A stretch of 64,000 nt of DNA, taken from positions 310,001 through 374,000 of the forward strand of contig NZ_JANKAS010000001.1 of assembly GCF_024622505.1 (NCBI RefSeq). The letters are read 5' to 3'. The position numbers and the translations under genes were made by a program. Source of the stretch: Irregularibacter muris (GTDB lineage: Bacteria > Bacillota > Clostridia > Eubacteriales > Garciellaceae). The notes beneath the pieces were generated by a model that had not been told where the DNA came from, searched no databases, and saw nothing but the letters and a program-made list of their open reading frames with translations. This document shows positions 54,742 through 62,960 of this stretch, piece by piece (position 1 is the stretch's first letter; every line of letters begins with the position of its first letter).

Positions 54742-54867
54742 GCATAGAGTGCTGTTGAACTAATGCACATTCTTCTTAAAATACCAATTAAAGAAAGCAT
54801 GGGAGCTTCCTTTTCAAATAGTCTATTTATATAACATAGACTAATTTAAAAAGGGGAGGTAAGCAAT

Positions 54868-54963
54868 GTGGATAAATTAGATAGGATAACATTGGCACTA
54901 GATATGGCAAGTTGCCTTAAAAATGGTAGAAAAAATATCTATTTATACAGGGGGGAAAATTGA
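54868..54963 (+). CDS. Small ORF (31 residues) coupled to the peptidase gene
   Basis: GTG 54868 follows the strong site AAGGGGAGG (54851-54859), and the frame ends at TGA 54961-54963, 2 nt before the next ATG (54966). The product, starting MDKLDRITLALDMASCLKNG, is not recognised. Its site may serve coupled translation of the downstream gene, or it may be the remnant of a longer gene. Confidence 0.4.
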   Translation: MDKLDRITLALDMASCLKNGRKNIYLYRGEN

Positions 54964-54965
54964 TT

Positions 54966-55697
54966 ATGGAGTGGATTATAAGGGAAAGTGACAATTATAT
55001 ATTTCATTATTATGCTGGGTCCATTGCGGAAAAACAAATAGAGAAAATAATAAACCTACAGGAAACTTGTTTTGATTTTATTTGCTCTTGTTTAGAGGTA
55101 ACCATGGAAACTAAAATCAACTACTATCTGTGCAATTCCCCTACTGAAGTTGGTGAATTTTACGGGGATAATGAACCATGTAATGCTTGTGCTAAGGAGC
55201 CAAATGAGATATATGCTGTATATAATGATCAGATAAAATGTGTAGGTTTTCATGAAGATGCCCATGTAATTTCATACAATTTAGCTATCCCTCCTCAAAT
55301 ATTTATGAGGGAGGGTCTGGCAATGTTTTTTGACAAGGTATCGCTGCAAATACCTAATTATGCCTGGGTAAAATTTTTTATGGATAATCATATGTATATT
55401 CGCATCGAAGAATTGATAACCAATGAAAATTTTTATCAGTATAGTGATTTAATTACCTATCCTATTGCAGGAGCATTTGCAGAATATCTTATTTTAATGT
55501 TTGGAATAGATAAATTCAAAACATTCTATTCTTCATTAAAAGAGGATAATTTTGAATCAAGTTTTCATGCAATTTTTAAAGTGCCATTTTCCATCATTGA
55601 CGCAAAATTTAAAGAATATATCGACAGTATAGGGACCAATCGTACTATTTCAAATATCATACAGAAGGAATTAAAGAGTAGAAATCTTTTAAAATAA
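54966..55697 (+). CDS. Putative zinc metallopeptidase (HExxH, MA-like)
   Basis: 243 residues. FHEDAHVISY (about residue 94) is an HExxH motif and FMREGLAMFFD, 23 residues on, supplies the third ligand Glu as in gluzincins (EGLA pattern of Peptidase_MA-like families). No signal peptide, so cytoplasmic. A pair CNAC at about residue 72 is of unknown use. GGGGGG precedes ATG 54966. Function unknown beyond probable peptidase. Confidence 0.65.
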   Translation: MEWIIRESDNYIFHYYAGSIAEKQIEKIINLQETCFDFICSCLEVTMETKINYYLCNSPTEVGEFYGDNEPCNACAKEPNEIYAVYNDQIKCVGFHEDAHVISYNLAIPPQIFMREGLAMFFDKVSLQIPNYAWVKFFMDNHMYIRIEELITNENFYQYSDLITYPIAGAFAEYLILMFGIDKFKTFYSSLKEDNFESSFHAIFKVPFSIIDAKFKEYIDSIGTNRTISNIIQKELKSRNLLK

Positions 55698-55870
55698 TAG
55701 AAAAATATCAATAAGCATAATCCAAAGAATCAATCCAGGAGACGATTAAACCCTTATGATATTATAAGTCCAGTGATTTTGGATATTAATAACACTAACA
55801 AAAAAGTTTTTTATGCATATACTAATGTAGTATATAACGCTGTATTTAAAACTTGAATAGGAGGGACTGG

Positions 55871-56956
55871 ATGAGTATGGAAAAAGGGGTAAAAAAAGTT
55901 TATCCAGCAGGAAGCACTACCAAAGGATTTTATTCTTTTATGGATTATGTTGTTAGACCGGATGCCAATAGATTGTTTATTCTCAAGGGAGGACCTGGAG
56001 TTGGAAAATCATTTTTCATGAAACAAATCGCCAAAGAAATGATAGATAGAGGTTATTCTACAGAAGAGTTTCATTGTGCTTCTTCTCACAATTCCTTGGA
56101 CGGTATTGCGGTTCCTGAATTAAAAGTAGCCATAGTAGATGGAACGGCACCTCATGTTGTAGATCCAAAAACTCCTGGAGCTGTAGATGAAATCATCAAC
56201 CTAGGGGAATATTGGGATATAGAAAAAATACAAGAAAAAAAGGAAGAAATTTTAAAGGTCAATGAAGAGTCGAAAAAATGTTTTACAAGGGTATATCAAT
56301 GCCTTAAGGCATTGAACTTCTTTATTGAAGATAATGCAAAAATTTATCAGGAAGGAAGAAATGATTACAAATATTATCAGGTGGTAGAAAATTTATTGGA
56401 GGAAATTTTTAAAGGCAGGGAATCTAAGGGTAAAATGGGTTATCAAAGACATCTCTTTGGAAGTGCCATTACTCCTATAGGTGTAAATGACTACTTGCAA
56501 ACAATAGTAGGAGATATGGACAATATATATTACATCCAGGGCAATTGGGGGACCGGAAGATATGGACTGCTTGCAAAGATAGCAGAAAAGGCTACTGCGA
56601 TGGGGTATGACATAGAAGCATATCATACTCCCTTTAATCCTGAAATGATTGCAGATCTGATCATACCAGAATTAAATCTAGCCCTTACTACCAGTGAAAA
56701 ATTTAAAGAAAAAAATGATAAAGTTATTAACCTAGATAGATTAATTGACCCTATAGTATTAGAAAAATACAAAGAAGAGTTAGAATTCAATACAAGGATG
56801 TATCAGGTATTATTAGACCAATCCATACAATATATAAACAAAGCCAAATTATCCCATGATGCACGGGAACACTTTTACAGTCCTCACATGGATTTTAAAG
56901 GTATTGATGAAAAAAGAGAAGAAGTTCTAGAGCAGATTTTAAAATATAGGGGATAA
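55871..56956 (+). CDS. P-loop ATPase of the PRK06851 type
   Basis: 361 residues from ATG 55871 (TAGGAGGG upstream). The protein has two related halves. The first has a Walker A, ILKGGPGVGKSFF (about residue 37). The second has a decayed equivalent, IQGNWGTGRYGLL (about residue 222), with Lys and Ser/Thr lost. The AYHTPFNPEMIADLIIPELNLAL segment mirrors FHCASSHNSLDGIAVPELKVAI of the first half. Family function is unknown. Confidence 0.8.
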   Translation: MSMEKGVKKVYPAGSTTKGFYSFMDYVVRPDANRLFILKGGPGVGKSFFMKQIAKEMIDRGYSTEEFHCASSHNSLDGIAVPELKVAIVDGTAPHVVDPKTPGAVDEIINLGEYWDIEKIQEKKEEILKVNEESKKCFTRVYQCLKALNFFIEDNAKIYQEGRNDYKYYQVVENLLEEIFKGRESKGKMGYQRHLFGSAITPIGVNDYLQTIVGDMDNIYYIQGNWGTGRYGLLAKIAEKATAMGYDIEAYHTPFNPEMIADLIIPELNLALTTSEKFKEKNDKVINLDRLIDPIVLEKYKEELEFNTRMYQVLLDQSIQYINKAKLSHDAREHFYSPHMDFKGIDEKREEVLEQILKYRG

Positions 56957-57009
56957 ACACGAAGTATTTCTAAAAAACATGAAATATTAAGAAAATTTAA
57001 AAAACACTA

Positions 57010-57038
57010 TTGACTTCTGATGATAAAGACATTATAAT
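57010..57038 (+). promoter_or_regulatory. Promoter of the T-box leader
   Basis: TTGACT (57010-57015), 17-bp spacer, TATAAT (57033-57038). Start near 57045. Confidence 0.85.
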
Positions 57039-57044
57039 AGTTAA

Positions 57045-57331
57045 CAATATATAAAATGCTATGACGGAGACAAAAATATCGCACTTATTTACAGAGAGTT
57101 GGGACGGGTGAAAACCAACAATAAGAAGATATAGAATATTCACTCCTGAGCAGATTTGCTAAACGATTATTCCAGTAGGCAAATCCGAAGGCCCATCGTT
57201 ATAGGGGATAGGACTGTTAGGTCTGATGAGTGATGACTTTGTCATAATAAGGGTGGTACCGCGGATATAGAATCTTTCGTCCCTATAATTACAGCTATTT
57301 AGCTGTAATTATAGGGATGGAAGATTTTTTT
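57045..57331 (+). ncRNA. T-box riboswitch leader, UUC (Phe) specifier
   Basis: Stem I runs from CGGAGA (57065) to CTCCTGAGC (57143-57151). Aligning on GAA-N-codon-A-stem-GAGC as in glyQS gives the specifier TTC at 57139-57141, a phenylalanine codon. The T-box AGGGTGGTACCGCGG is at 57250-57264. Its TGGT bulge pairs with an ACCA tRNA end, fitting discriminator A of tRNA-Phe and not G of Firmicutes tRNA-Trp. A 25-bp terminator hairpin (57272-57325) plus T-run ends the leader. Uncharged tRNA-Phe should turn the operon on. Confidence 0.9.
57272..57331 (+). terminator. T-box regulated terminator
   Basis: ATCTTTCGTCCCTATAATTA... pairs with its complement up to 57325 over about 25 bp (loop ATTT), followed by seven Ts. 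Its 5' strand competes with the antiterminator containing the T-box sequence. Confidence 0.9.
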
Positions 57332-57367
57332 ATTTATTTTATTTATATTATAAAGGAGGAAAAATCA

Positions 57368-58366
57368 GTGAAAAAAATTAGTGTTATAAAATTAGTAGGT
57401 TTATTATTAGTAGGTATTTTAGCTTTAACAGGATGTGGTACAAAGGAAGATGCGCCGAGCAATAGCAATGCTTCTGGTGAAACTCTATATAGAATAGGTA
57501 TTAGCCAACTCATAGAGCATCCAGCCTTAGATGATGCGAGAAAAGGTTTTGAAGATGGATTAAAAGAACTAGGGCTTAATGTAGAGATAGATTATCAAAA
57601 TGCCCAGGGAGATATCCCCAATACCATGAGTATAGCCCAAAAATTTACCAAAGACAAAGTGGATCTAATTTTTGCTATAGCAACTTCGTCAGCCCAAAGT
57701 GCAAAACAAGCCACATCAGATATCCCTGTGCTATTTAGTGCAGTAACCGATCCAGTACAATCAGGGATTGTAGAAGATTGGGAAAATGTAGGAGGCAATG
57801 TTACAGGAACATCAGATAAAGTATCCACAGAAGAACAGCTAAAAATGTTTAAAGATATTGATCCTCATATCAAGAAAATAGGAATTCTATACAACACTAG
57901 TGAATCTAACTCAGAAATTCAGATAGAAGAAGTAAAAAGCATAGCCCCCCAAGTCGGTTTAGAAGTAGAGACCGTAGGTGTTAATAACGTAAACGAACTT
58001 TCTCAAGCCATAGGCTCCCTAGTCAAAAAGGTAGATGCCCTTTATATGATTACCGACAACATGGTAGCATCCTCGGTAGAATTAACATCTAAAACAGCTA
58101 TAGAAAAGGAAATGATCACTGTATCTGCAGAAGAAACCCAAGTTCGAGGAGGACTTCTAGTCACCAATGGCCTTAGCTACTACGAATTAGGTAAACAAAC
58201 TGCGCAAATGGCCAAGGAAATCCTAGTAGATAAAAAAGAGGTTTCCACCATACCCGTGGGATTAGCTCAAAAAACCATCACTACCTATAACGGAAAAACT
58301 CTAGAAGCATTAGGGTTAGATCCAGAAATCTCCCTATTTAAGAATGCTGTAAAAGTAGGAGAATAA
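57368..58366 (+). CDS. TrpX-like ABC transporter substrate-binding lipoprotein
   Basis: 332 residues of the ABC_sub_bind (PF04392-like) family. GTG 57368 follows AAAGGAGG; the longer reading overlaps the T-box terminator. Signal peptide with lipobox LTGC. Motifs YRIGISQLIEHPALDDARKGF and VPVLFSAVTDPV-like IPVLFSAVTDP are typical of TrpX. The leader's Phe specifier suggests phenylalanine, perhaps with other aromatic amino acids, as ligand. Confidence 0.9.
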   Translation: MKKISVIKLVGLLLVGILALTGCGTKEDAPSNSNASGETLYRIGISQLIEHPALDDARKGFEDGLKELGLNVEIDYQNAQGDIPNTMSIAQKFTKDKVDLIFAIATSSAQSAKQATSDIPVLFSAVTDPVQSGIVEDWENVGGNVTGTSDKVSTEEQLKMFKDIDPHIKKIGILYNTSESNSEIQIEEVKSIAPQVGLEVETVGVNNVNELSQAIGSLVKKVDALYMITDNMVASSVELTSKTAIEKEMITVSAEETQVRGGLLVTNGLSYYELGKQTAQMAKEILVDKKEVSTIPVGLAQKTITTYNGKTLEALGLDPEISLFKNAVKVGE

Positions 58367-58397
58367 GAGAAATGAATGCAGATTGGAGGATAGCCCT

Positions 58398-59270
58398 ATG
58401 AATGCATTGCTTGAAACATCTCTAGAGCAGGGACTTATCTTTGCAGTATTGGCCATGGGAGTAGTGCTCACCTATAAAATATTAGATATTGCAGACCTTT
58501 CGGTGGAGGGGACCTTCCCCATGGGGGCTTTTGTATTTGCTAAATTCATCTCCATGGGAGTAGATCCTATTATAAGTACCCTAATGGCATTTTGCTTTGG
58601 CACATTGGCGGGTCTGCTCACCGCAACCCTTTATATCAAACTAAGAATTCAACCCTTATTGGCAGGGATACTCACCATGACCATACTTTACTCGACCAAT
58701 TTAAGGATAAATGGGAAGGCCAATATTCCTCTATTTAGCCAAGGTTCTCTCTTTGATCTGGGTCCTGCTTTAGTCGTATTAGCCATTATTGTATGCTTAA
58801 TAAAAATAATACTGGACCAATTTTTAAAAACAGAAACCGGCTATTTACTGATAACCACAGGGGACAACGAATCCCTTGTACGTTCCCTAGGAGCCAATAG
58901 CAACAAATATAAATTAATTGGACTGATGGTTGCCAACGGATTGGTAGGGTTAAGTGGAGCCTTGATGGCACAAATTCAAGGTTTTGCAGATATCACTATG
59001 GGTAGCTCCATCATTGTCGTTGCCCTGGCCTCCATTATCATAGGAGACAGCATTAGAAGAAGTTCCAATAAAATAAAAAATACTACTCGGGCCATATTAG
59101 GAGCAATCATCTATAAAATTATCGGTGGATTAGCCATAGAGATAGGTTTATCACCCACAGATCTCAAAGCCATAAGTGCGATAATTGTCATTATATTCAT
59201 TACCTATAATAATTTTTCTGTGGACTATTTAGGGCGAAAAAGGAATAAAGGAGGCAAAGAATATGCTTAG
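58398..59270 (+). CDS. TrpY-like ABC transporter permease
   Basis: 290 residues with eight or nine hydrophobic segments of the BPD_transp_2 type. ATG 58398 follows TTGGAGGA. The opening LEQGLIFAVLAMGVVLTYKILDIADLSVEGTFPMGAF is characteristic of TrpY permeases. The stop overlaps the ATPase start by 8 nt. Confidence 0.9.
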   Translation: MNALLETSLEQGLIFAVLAMGVVLTYKILDIADLSVEGTFPMGAFVFAKFISMGVDPIISTLMAFCFGTLAGLLTATLYIKLRIQPLLAGILTMTILYSTNLRINGKANIPLFSQGSLFDLGPALVVLAIIVCLIKIILDQFLKTETGYLLITTGDNESLVRSLGANSNKYKLIGLMVANGLVGLSGALMAQIQGFADITMGSSIIVVALASIIIGDSIRRSSNKIKNTTRAILGAIIYKIIGGLAIEIGLSPTDLKAISAIIVIIFITYNNFSVDYLGRKRNKGGKEYA

Positions 59271-60033
59271 AATTTCTAATTTATCTAAGAGCTTCAATAC
59301 AGGTACGGATAATGAGATTACTATATTTAATCACTTCAACCTAGAAATAGAAAAAAATAAATGCACAGCCATAATTGGAGCCAATGGTTGTGGAAAAAGC
59401 ACTCTTATGAATATGATTGGAGGCAGTATACCGGCAGACCAGGGGAGGATCCTGTTAAAGGATAGGGACATGACAGATTTAAAGGAGGAAAAACGGGCAA
59501 CTTATATAGGCAGAGTCTATCAAGACCCTTCCATGGGAGTGTCTCCTTCTCTCACTATATTAGAAAATATGTCCTTAGCCGATAAAAAGGGAGAAAAATT
59601 CACCTTAAGGCGGCTAATAAAAAGAGGGAAGATACAGGGGTATATAGAAATCCTAAGGGGATTAGATTTAGGTCTAGAGAATAAATTAAACACAAAAGTA
59701 AAATTCCTCTCTGGTGGACAAAGACAATCCTTATCCCTACTGATGGCAGCCATGAAGCATCCGGATTTATTATTACTAGATGAACACACCGCAGCCCTAG
59801 ATCCCAAAACTTCCCATGTCATCATGAAAAAGACAAAAGAACTTATTGAAAAGTATCACATAACAACCATAATGATCTCCCACAATATGAGAGATGCCAT
59901 AGAATACTCTGACAGAATAATCATGTTGGATAAGGGGCAGATTGTTTTAGATAAATCCAGTGATAAAGTGACAGAAAAGGAATTAATTGAAATCTATAGA
60001 AAAAACCTAGCATTGGATGGAAAAATAGCCTAG
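59263..60033 (+). CDS. TrpZ-like ABC transporter ATPase
   Basis: 256 residues. Walker A GANGCGKST (about residue 38), signature LSGGQRQSL, Walker B LLLLDEHTAALDP (DEH instead of DEP, common in this family) and ISHN switch. AAAGGAGG precedes the ATG. It completes the three-gene importer. Confidence 0.92.
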   Translation: MLRISNLSKSFNTGTDNEITIFNHFNLEIEKNKCTAIIGANGCGKSTLMNMIGGSIPADQGRILLKDRDMTDLKEEKRATYIGRVYQDPSMGVSPSLTILENMSLADKKGEKFTLRRLIKRGKIQGYIEILRGLDLGLENKLNTKVKFLSGGQRQSLSLLMAAMKHPDLLLLDEHTAALDPKTSHVIMKKTKELIEKYHITTIMISHNMRDAIEYSDRIIMLDKGQIVLDKSSDKVTEKELIEIYRKNLALDGKIA

Positions 60034-60057
60034 TAAATTATAGAATAATGATTTTAT

Positions 60058-60086
60058 AAGAAGAGCAGCTTTGCTGCTCTTCTTGT
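60058..60086 (+). terminator. Terminator of the TrpXYZ-like operon
   Basis: AAGAAGAGCAGC-TTT-GCTGCTCTTCTT perfect 12-bp stem; short T-rich tail. Confidence 0.8.
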
Positions 60087-60188
60087 TGTAATAAATTATA
60101 TAAGATATAGGAATATATTTCTTTGTAAAGGGTAGTAAATAGAGTAGAGTTTAAGGTAAAATATAGAGAAAAGAAGAGGTGAAAAAAC

Positions 60189-61244
60189 TTGGAAAAACAA
60201 TACAAAGAACTATTGAATAAAATAAGTGCCGGACATTATTGTGTAATGCTAAGCTATCTAGATAATAAAAATAAAACCATGATCAAGAAAGAAATCATCA
60301 CTCAAAAAGATGTGGAGGGCAATGTCCATAAATTGCCCCAAGAGATTTTAGATAGGATGATTATAAGCTTAGAAACGGGCAAAATCCAAATCATGGAGGG
60401 AGGGGAGAATACTACCATTATTATAGAGCCTTTTAATTCAAAACCCCGTCTCATTGTCTTCGGAGGAGGACATATTTCAAAACCCCTCACTGAATTTGCC
60501 ACTAGGGTAGGTTTTTCCGTTACCGTTGTAGATGATAGACCTTCTTTTGCCAATATTGGAAGATTTCCTGAGGTAGATGAAGTGATTTGTGATAGTTTTG
60601 AAAGTACCTTGGAAAAAATTAAATTCCGCAAAACAGATTTTGTAGCCATTGTCACCCGGGGACATAGATATGATGGGGTAATACTTAGAGAAGTAGTGAA
60701 ACATGATCTTGCCTATGTGGGTATGATTGGTTCAAGGCGAAGGGTTAAGGGAATGATAAAACAATTGCTAGAGGAAGGATATGCTCAGGAAAGACTGGAT
60801 AGGGTAAATGCTCCTATTGGATTGGATATTGCCGCCATAAGCCCTGATGAAATTGCCATCTCTATAGTAGCTCAAATGATTGATAGAAAAAATAGGGATA
60901 GAATAGATAAAAATGGTAAAAAGTTTACTATCTCTGAATTTGATCCTGGGGTAATAGAAAAAGTATATGAGCCGTCCCCCTTACCCAAGGCGTTAATTAC
61001 AATTATTTCGGCTAAGGGCTCAGTGCCTCGAAAAGCAGGGGCTAAGATGATTGCCTATTATGATGGAAAAACCATAGGGAGTATTGGAGGAGGCTGCAGC
61101 GAAGCAGATATATTAACCAAGGCTAGGGATATTATGCTTGACAAGGGTTTTGCCATAGAGCATGTAGATATGACAGGAGATGTAGCAGAATCTGAGGGAA
61201 TGGTATGCGGAGGCGTTATGGATGTCCTTATAGAAGTATTTTGA
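60189..61244 (+). CDS. XdhC/CoxI-family protein with Rossmann domain first
   Basis: 351 residues starting at TTG 60189 after AAGAGGTG. Residues 85-250 form an XdhC Rossmann domain (RLIVFGGGHISKPL, VTRGHRYD, YVGMIGSRRR, GLDIAAISPDEIAISIVAQMI). The XdhC_CoxI domain (ISAKGSVPRKAGAKM, GSIGGGCSEADI, CGGVMDVLIE) comes after it. In most XdhC proteins the order is the reverse. Family members sulfurate or insert the molybdenum cofactor of xanthine dehydrogenase-type enzymes; none is encoded nearby. Confidence 0.87.
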   Translation: MEKQYKELLNKISAGHYCVMLSYLDNKNKTMIKKEIITQKDVEGNVHKLPQEILDRMIISLETGKIQIMEGGENTTIIIEPFNSKPRLIVFGGGHISKPLTEFATRVGFSVTVVDDRPSFANIGRFPEVDEVICDSFESTLEKIKFRKTDFVAIVTRGHRYDGVILREVVKHDLAYVGMIGSRRRVKGMIKQLLEEGYAQERLDRVNAPIGLDIAAISPDEIAISIVAQMIDRKNRDRIDKNGKKFTISEFDPGVIEKVYEPSPLPKALITIISAKGSVPRKAGAKMIAYYDGKTIGSIGGGCSEADILTKARDIMLDKGFAIEHVDMTGDVAESEGMVCGGVMDVLIEVF

Positions 61245-61289
61245 TGTGTTATGGACATAGGATTACAGGCACAAGAGAGGAGAATAGAT

Positions 61290-61511
61290 ATGGCAGATAT
61301 AAAATATGAGATACAAGAAAGCTTAGGGGTGATTTCCCAGTCCGGTGCAGGCTGGACTAAGGAATTAAATCTCGTTAGCTGGAACGGCAGAGAAGCCAAG
61401 TATGATATAAGAGATTGGGACCCAGAACATGAAAAAATGAGAAAGGGTATTACCCTGTCAAAAGAAGAGCTAATAGAACTAAGAAATATACTAAATAATA
61501 TGGATATATAA
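61290..61511 (+). CDS. YdbC-family PC4-like ssDNA-binding protein
   Basis: 73 residues from ATG 61290 (GAGAGGAG upstream). GAGWTKELNLVSWNGREAKYDIRDWDPEHEKM is the family signature, related to the PC4 fold that binds single-stranded DNA. Small, soluble, conserved in Firmicutes; cellular role unclear. A strong terminator follows. Confidence 0.9.
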   Translation: MADIKYEIQESLGVISQSGAGWTKELNLVSWNGREAKYDIRDWDPEHEKMRKGITLSKEELIELRNILNNMDI

Positions 61512-61521
61512 AATCATTGAT

Positions 61522-61555
61522 AATAAGAACCCCGATAGCTATCGGGGTTCTTATT
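61522..61555. terminator. Terminator of ydbC-like gene
   Basis: Perfect 34-nt palindrome with 17-bp arms (AATAAGAACCCCGATAG / CTATCGGGGTTCTTATT). Confidence 0.88.
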
Positions 61556-61620
61556 TGATTTTAACACTATTTCTATAGATAGAATACTATGATATAAATA
61601 ACTAATTTGGGGTGGATCTT

Positions 61621-61722
61621 ATGTTTTCAGCCTTGAAAGAAATGAATTTATATCTTTATATTCCTTTTATATTGGTTTGTATTTTATTTGGAGTTTATGT
61701 TTTTTTCTACAACAGAGAATAG
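61621..61722 (+). CDS. Small single-helix membrane protein (33 residues)
   Basis: ATG 61621 follows GGGGTGGA. The product MFSALKEMNLYLYIPF then ILVCILFGVYVFFYNRE has one transmembrane helix. It stands alone between a terminator and the phosphoesterase gene. Looks like a real small membrane peptide, but the family is unknown. Confidence 0.5.
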   Translation: MFSALKEMNLYLYIPFILVCILFGVYVFFYNRE

Positions 61723-61997
61723 GACAGTTTTCTCTGAATTCCTTCCCTAAGGAAAAGAGAAGGGAAAGCCATAGATTTTTTCAGAATAATGCTTCATAAG
61801 CCTTACACTTTCCAACTCTACAAGATAAAGGCTAAGATGTTGACTTGTAGAAACAAATATTTAATAAAGGGAAGGCGAGGTAATTATTTAGAAGCTTTGA
61901 TGTTTTGAAGGATGATGTAGATAAATAGATGATTATCTTTATAAGAAATGCCTCATTGCATTACAAATAAAATTTAGAGTTTTATTGGAGGTATAAG
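61723..61997. other. 275-nt intergenic stretch
   Basis: AT-rich; no ORF, clear promoter or stable structure recognised apart from a weak CTTCCC/GGGAAG pairing near 61742-61768. Confidence 0.4.
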
Positions 61998-62924
61998 ATG
62001 TATGGATTAAAGGATTTAACGAAAGTATTTCAGACAGTCAAGGAAATCACTTTTGATGATCATTCTAAGATTGTCTTCATGAGTGATTGTCATCGGGGGG
62101 ATGGGAGTTGGGGAGATAATTTTTCTAAGAATCAAAATTTTTTCTTTGCTGCCTTGACCCATTATTACAATGAAGGTTATACCTATATAGAAATTGGTGA
62201 TGGAGATGAACTTTGGGAGAATAAAAGATTTTCCGATATTCTAGAAATGCACAAGGATGCCTTTTGGATTTTATCTAAATTTTATCAGAAAGGTAGATTG
62301 TATTTTATTTATGGAAATCACGATATCGTCAAAAAAGATGAAAAATTTGTGAAGAAAAACTTATCTAAATACTTTGATGAAAGAAAAAACAAAGTTGCTG
62401 TTTTGTTTGATAATATAGAGATTCATGAAGGATTGGTTTTAAGACATAAAAAAACCAATAATAAGATTTTCTTAGTCCATGGGCATCAAGTGGATTTTCT
62501 AAACAGTAAGTTGTGGAGAGCAAGTAGGTTTTTGGTGAGATATTTGTGGAGACCCTTGGAGACCTATGGAATAAAAAATCCAGCAAGTCCAGCAAAAAAC
62601 TATGAGAAAAGGGGAAGCATAGATAAGGCTCTTATGGAATGGGTCAAGAGGGAAAGGCATATGCTTATCGCAGGTCATACCCATAAACCTATATTTCCTG
62701 AAGTGGGTCAGTTGCCTTATTTTAATGATGGAAGTTGCGTACACCCCCGGTGTATAACCGCTATAGAGATTGAACGAGGATATATAAAACTTGTAAAATG
62801 GTCTATGAAAACAAGGGAAGATGGAAGCTTATTCATTGGGAGAGAGATTTTAGCAGGACCTGAAAAAGTCAATGATTATTTTTCCTCTAAAGAAACTGCT
62901 CAAGAGGATTTGGCCCTTATATAG
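61998..62924 (+). CDS. Metallophosphoesterase (calcineurin-like)
   Basis: 308 residues with the complete dimetal motif set: MSDCHRGD, GDGDELWEN, YGNHDIV, HGHQVD and AGHTHKP. It resembles LpxH/UDP-diacylglucosamine hydrolase-type enzymes but lies in a Gram-positive genome, so the substrate is open. GGAGG precedes the ATG. The 3' end carries an inverted repeat shared with the convergent polymerase gene. Confidence 0.88.
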   Translation: MYGLKDLTKVFQTVKEITFDDHSKIVFMSDCHRGDGSWGDNFSKNQNFFFAALTHYYNEGYTYIEIGDGDELWENKRFSDILEMHKDAFWILSKFYQKGRLYFIYGNHDIVKKDEKFVKKNLSKYFDERKNKVAVLFDNIEIHEGLVLRHKKTNNKIFLVHGHQVDFLNSKLWRASRFLVRYLWRPLETYGIKNPASPAKNYEKRGSIDKALMEWVKRERHMLIAGHTHKPIFPEVGQLPYFNDGSCVHPRCITAIEIERGYIKLVKWSMKTREDGSLFIGREILAGPEKVNDYFSSKETAQEDLALI

Positions 62925-62960
62925 GCCAATAAAACTTTTATTCCTCTTGGGCAGTTTCTT
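62890..62960. repeat. Inverted repeat spanning two convergent stop codons
   Basis: AAGAAACTGCTCAAGAGGA (62890-62908) pairs with TCCTCTTGGGCAGTTTCTT (62942-62960), 19 positions with one G-U. An inner TTGGCC/GGCCAA hairpin (62910-62929) lies between. Both arms are coding, giving KETAQED in one protein and QETAQEE in the other. It probably serves as a bidirectional terminator. Confidence 0.8.

Noticed and set aside
55700-55853. Open frame of about 50 codons between the peptidase and ATPase genes
   Set aside because: No ATG or ribosome site and low-complexity AT-rich composition; not supported as a gene or remnant.
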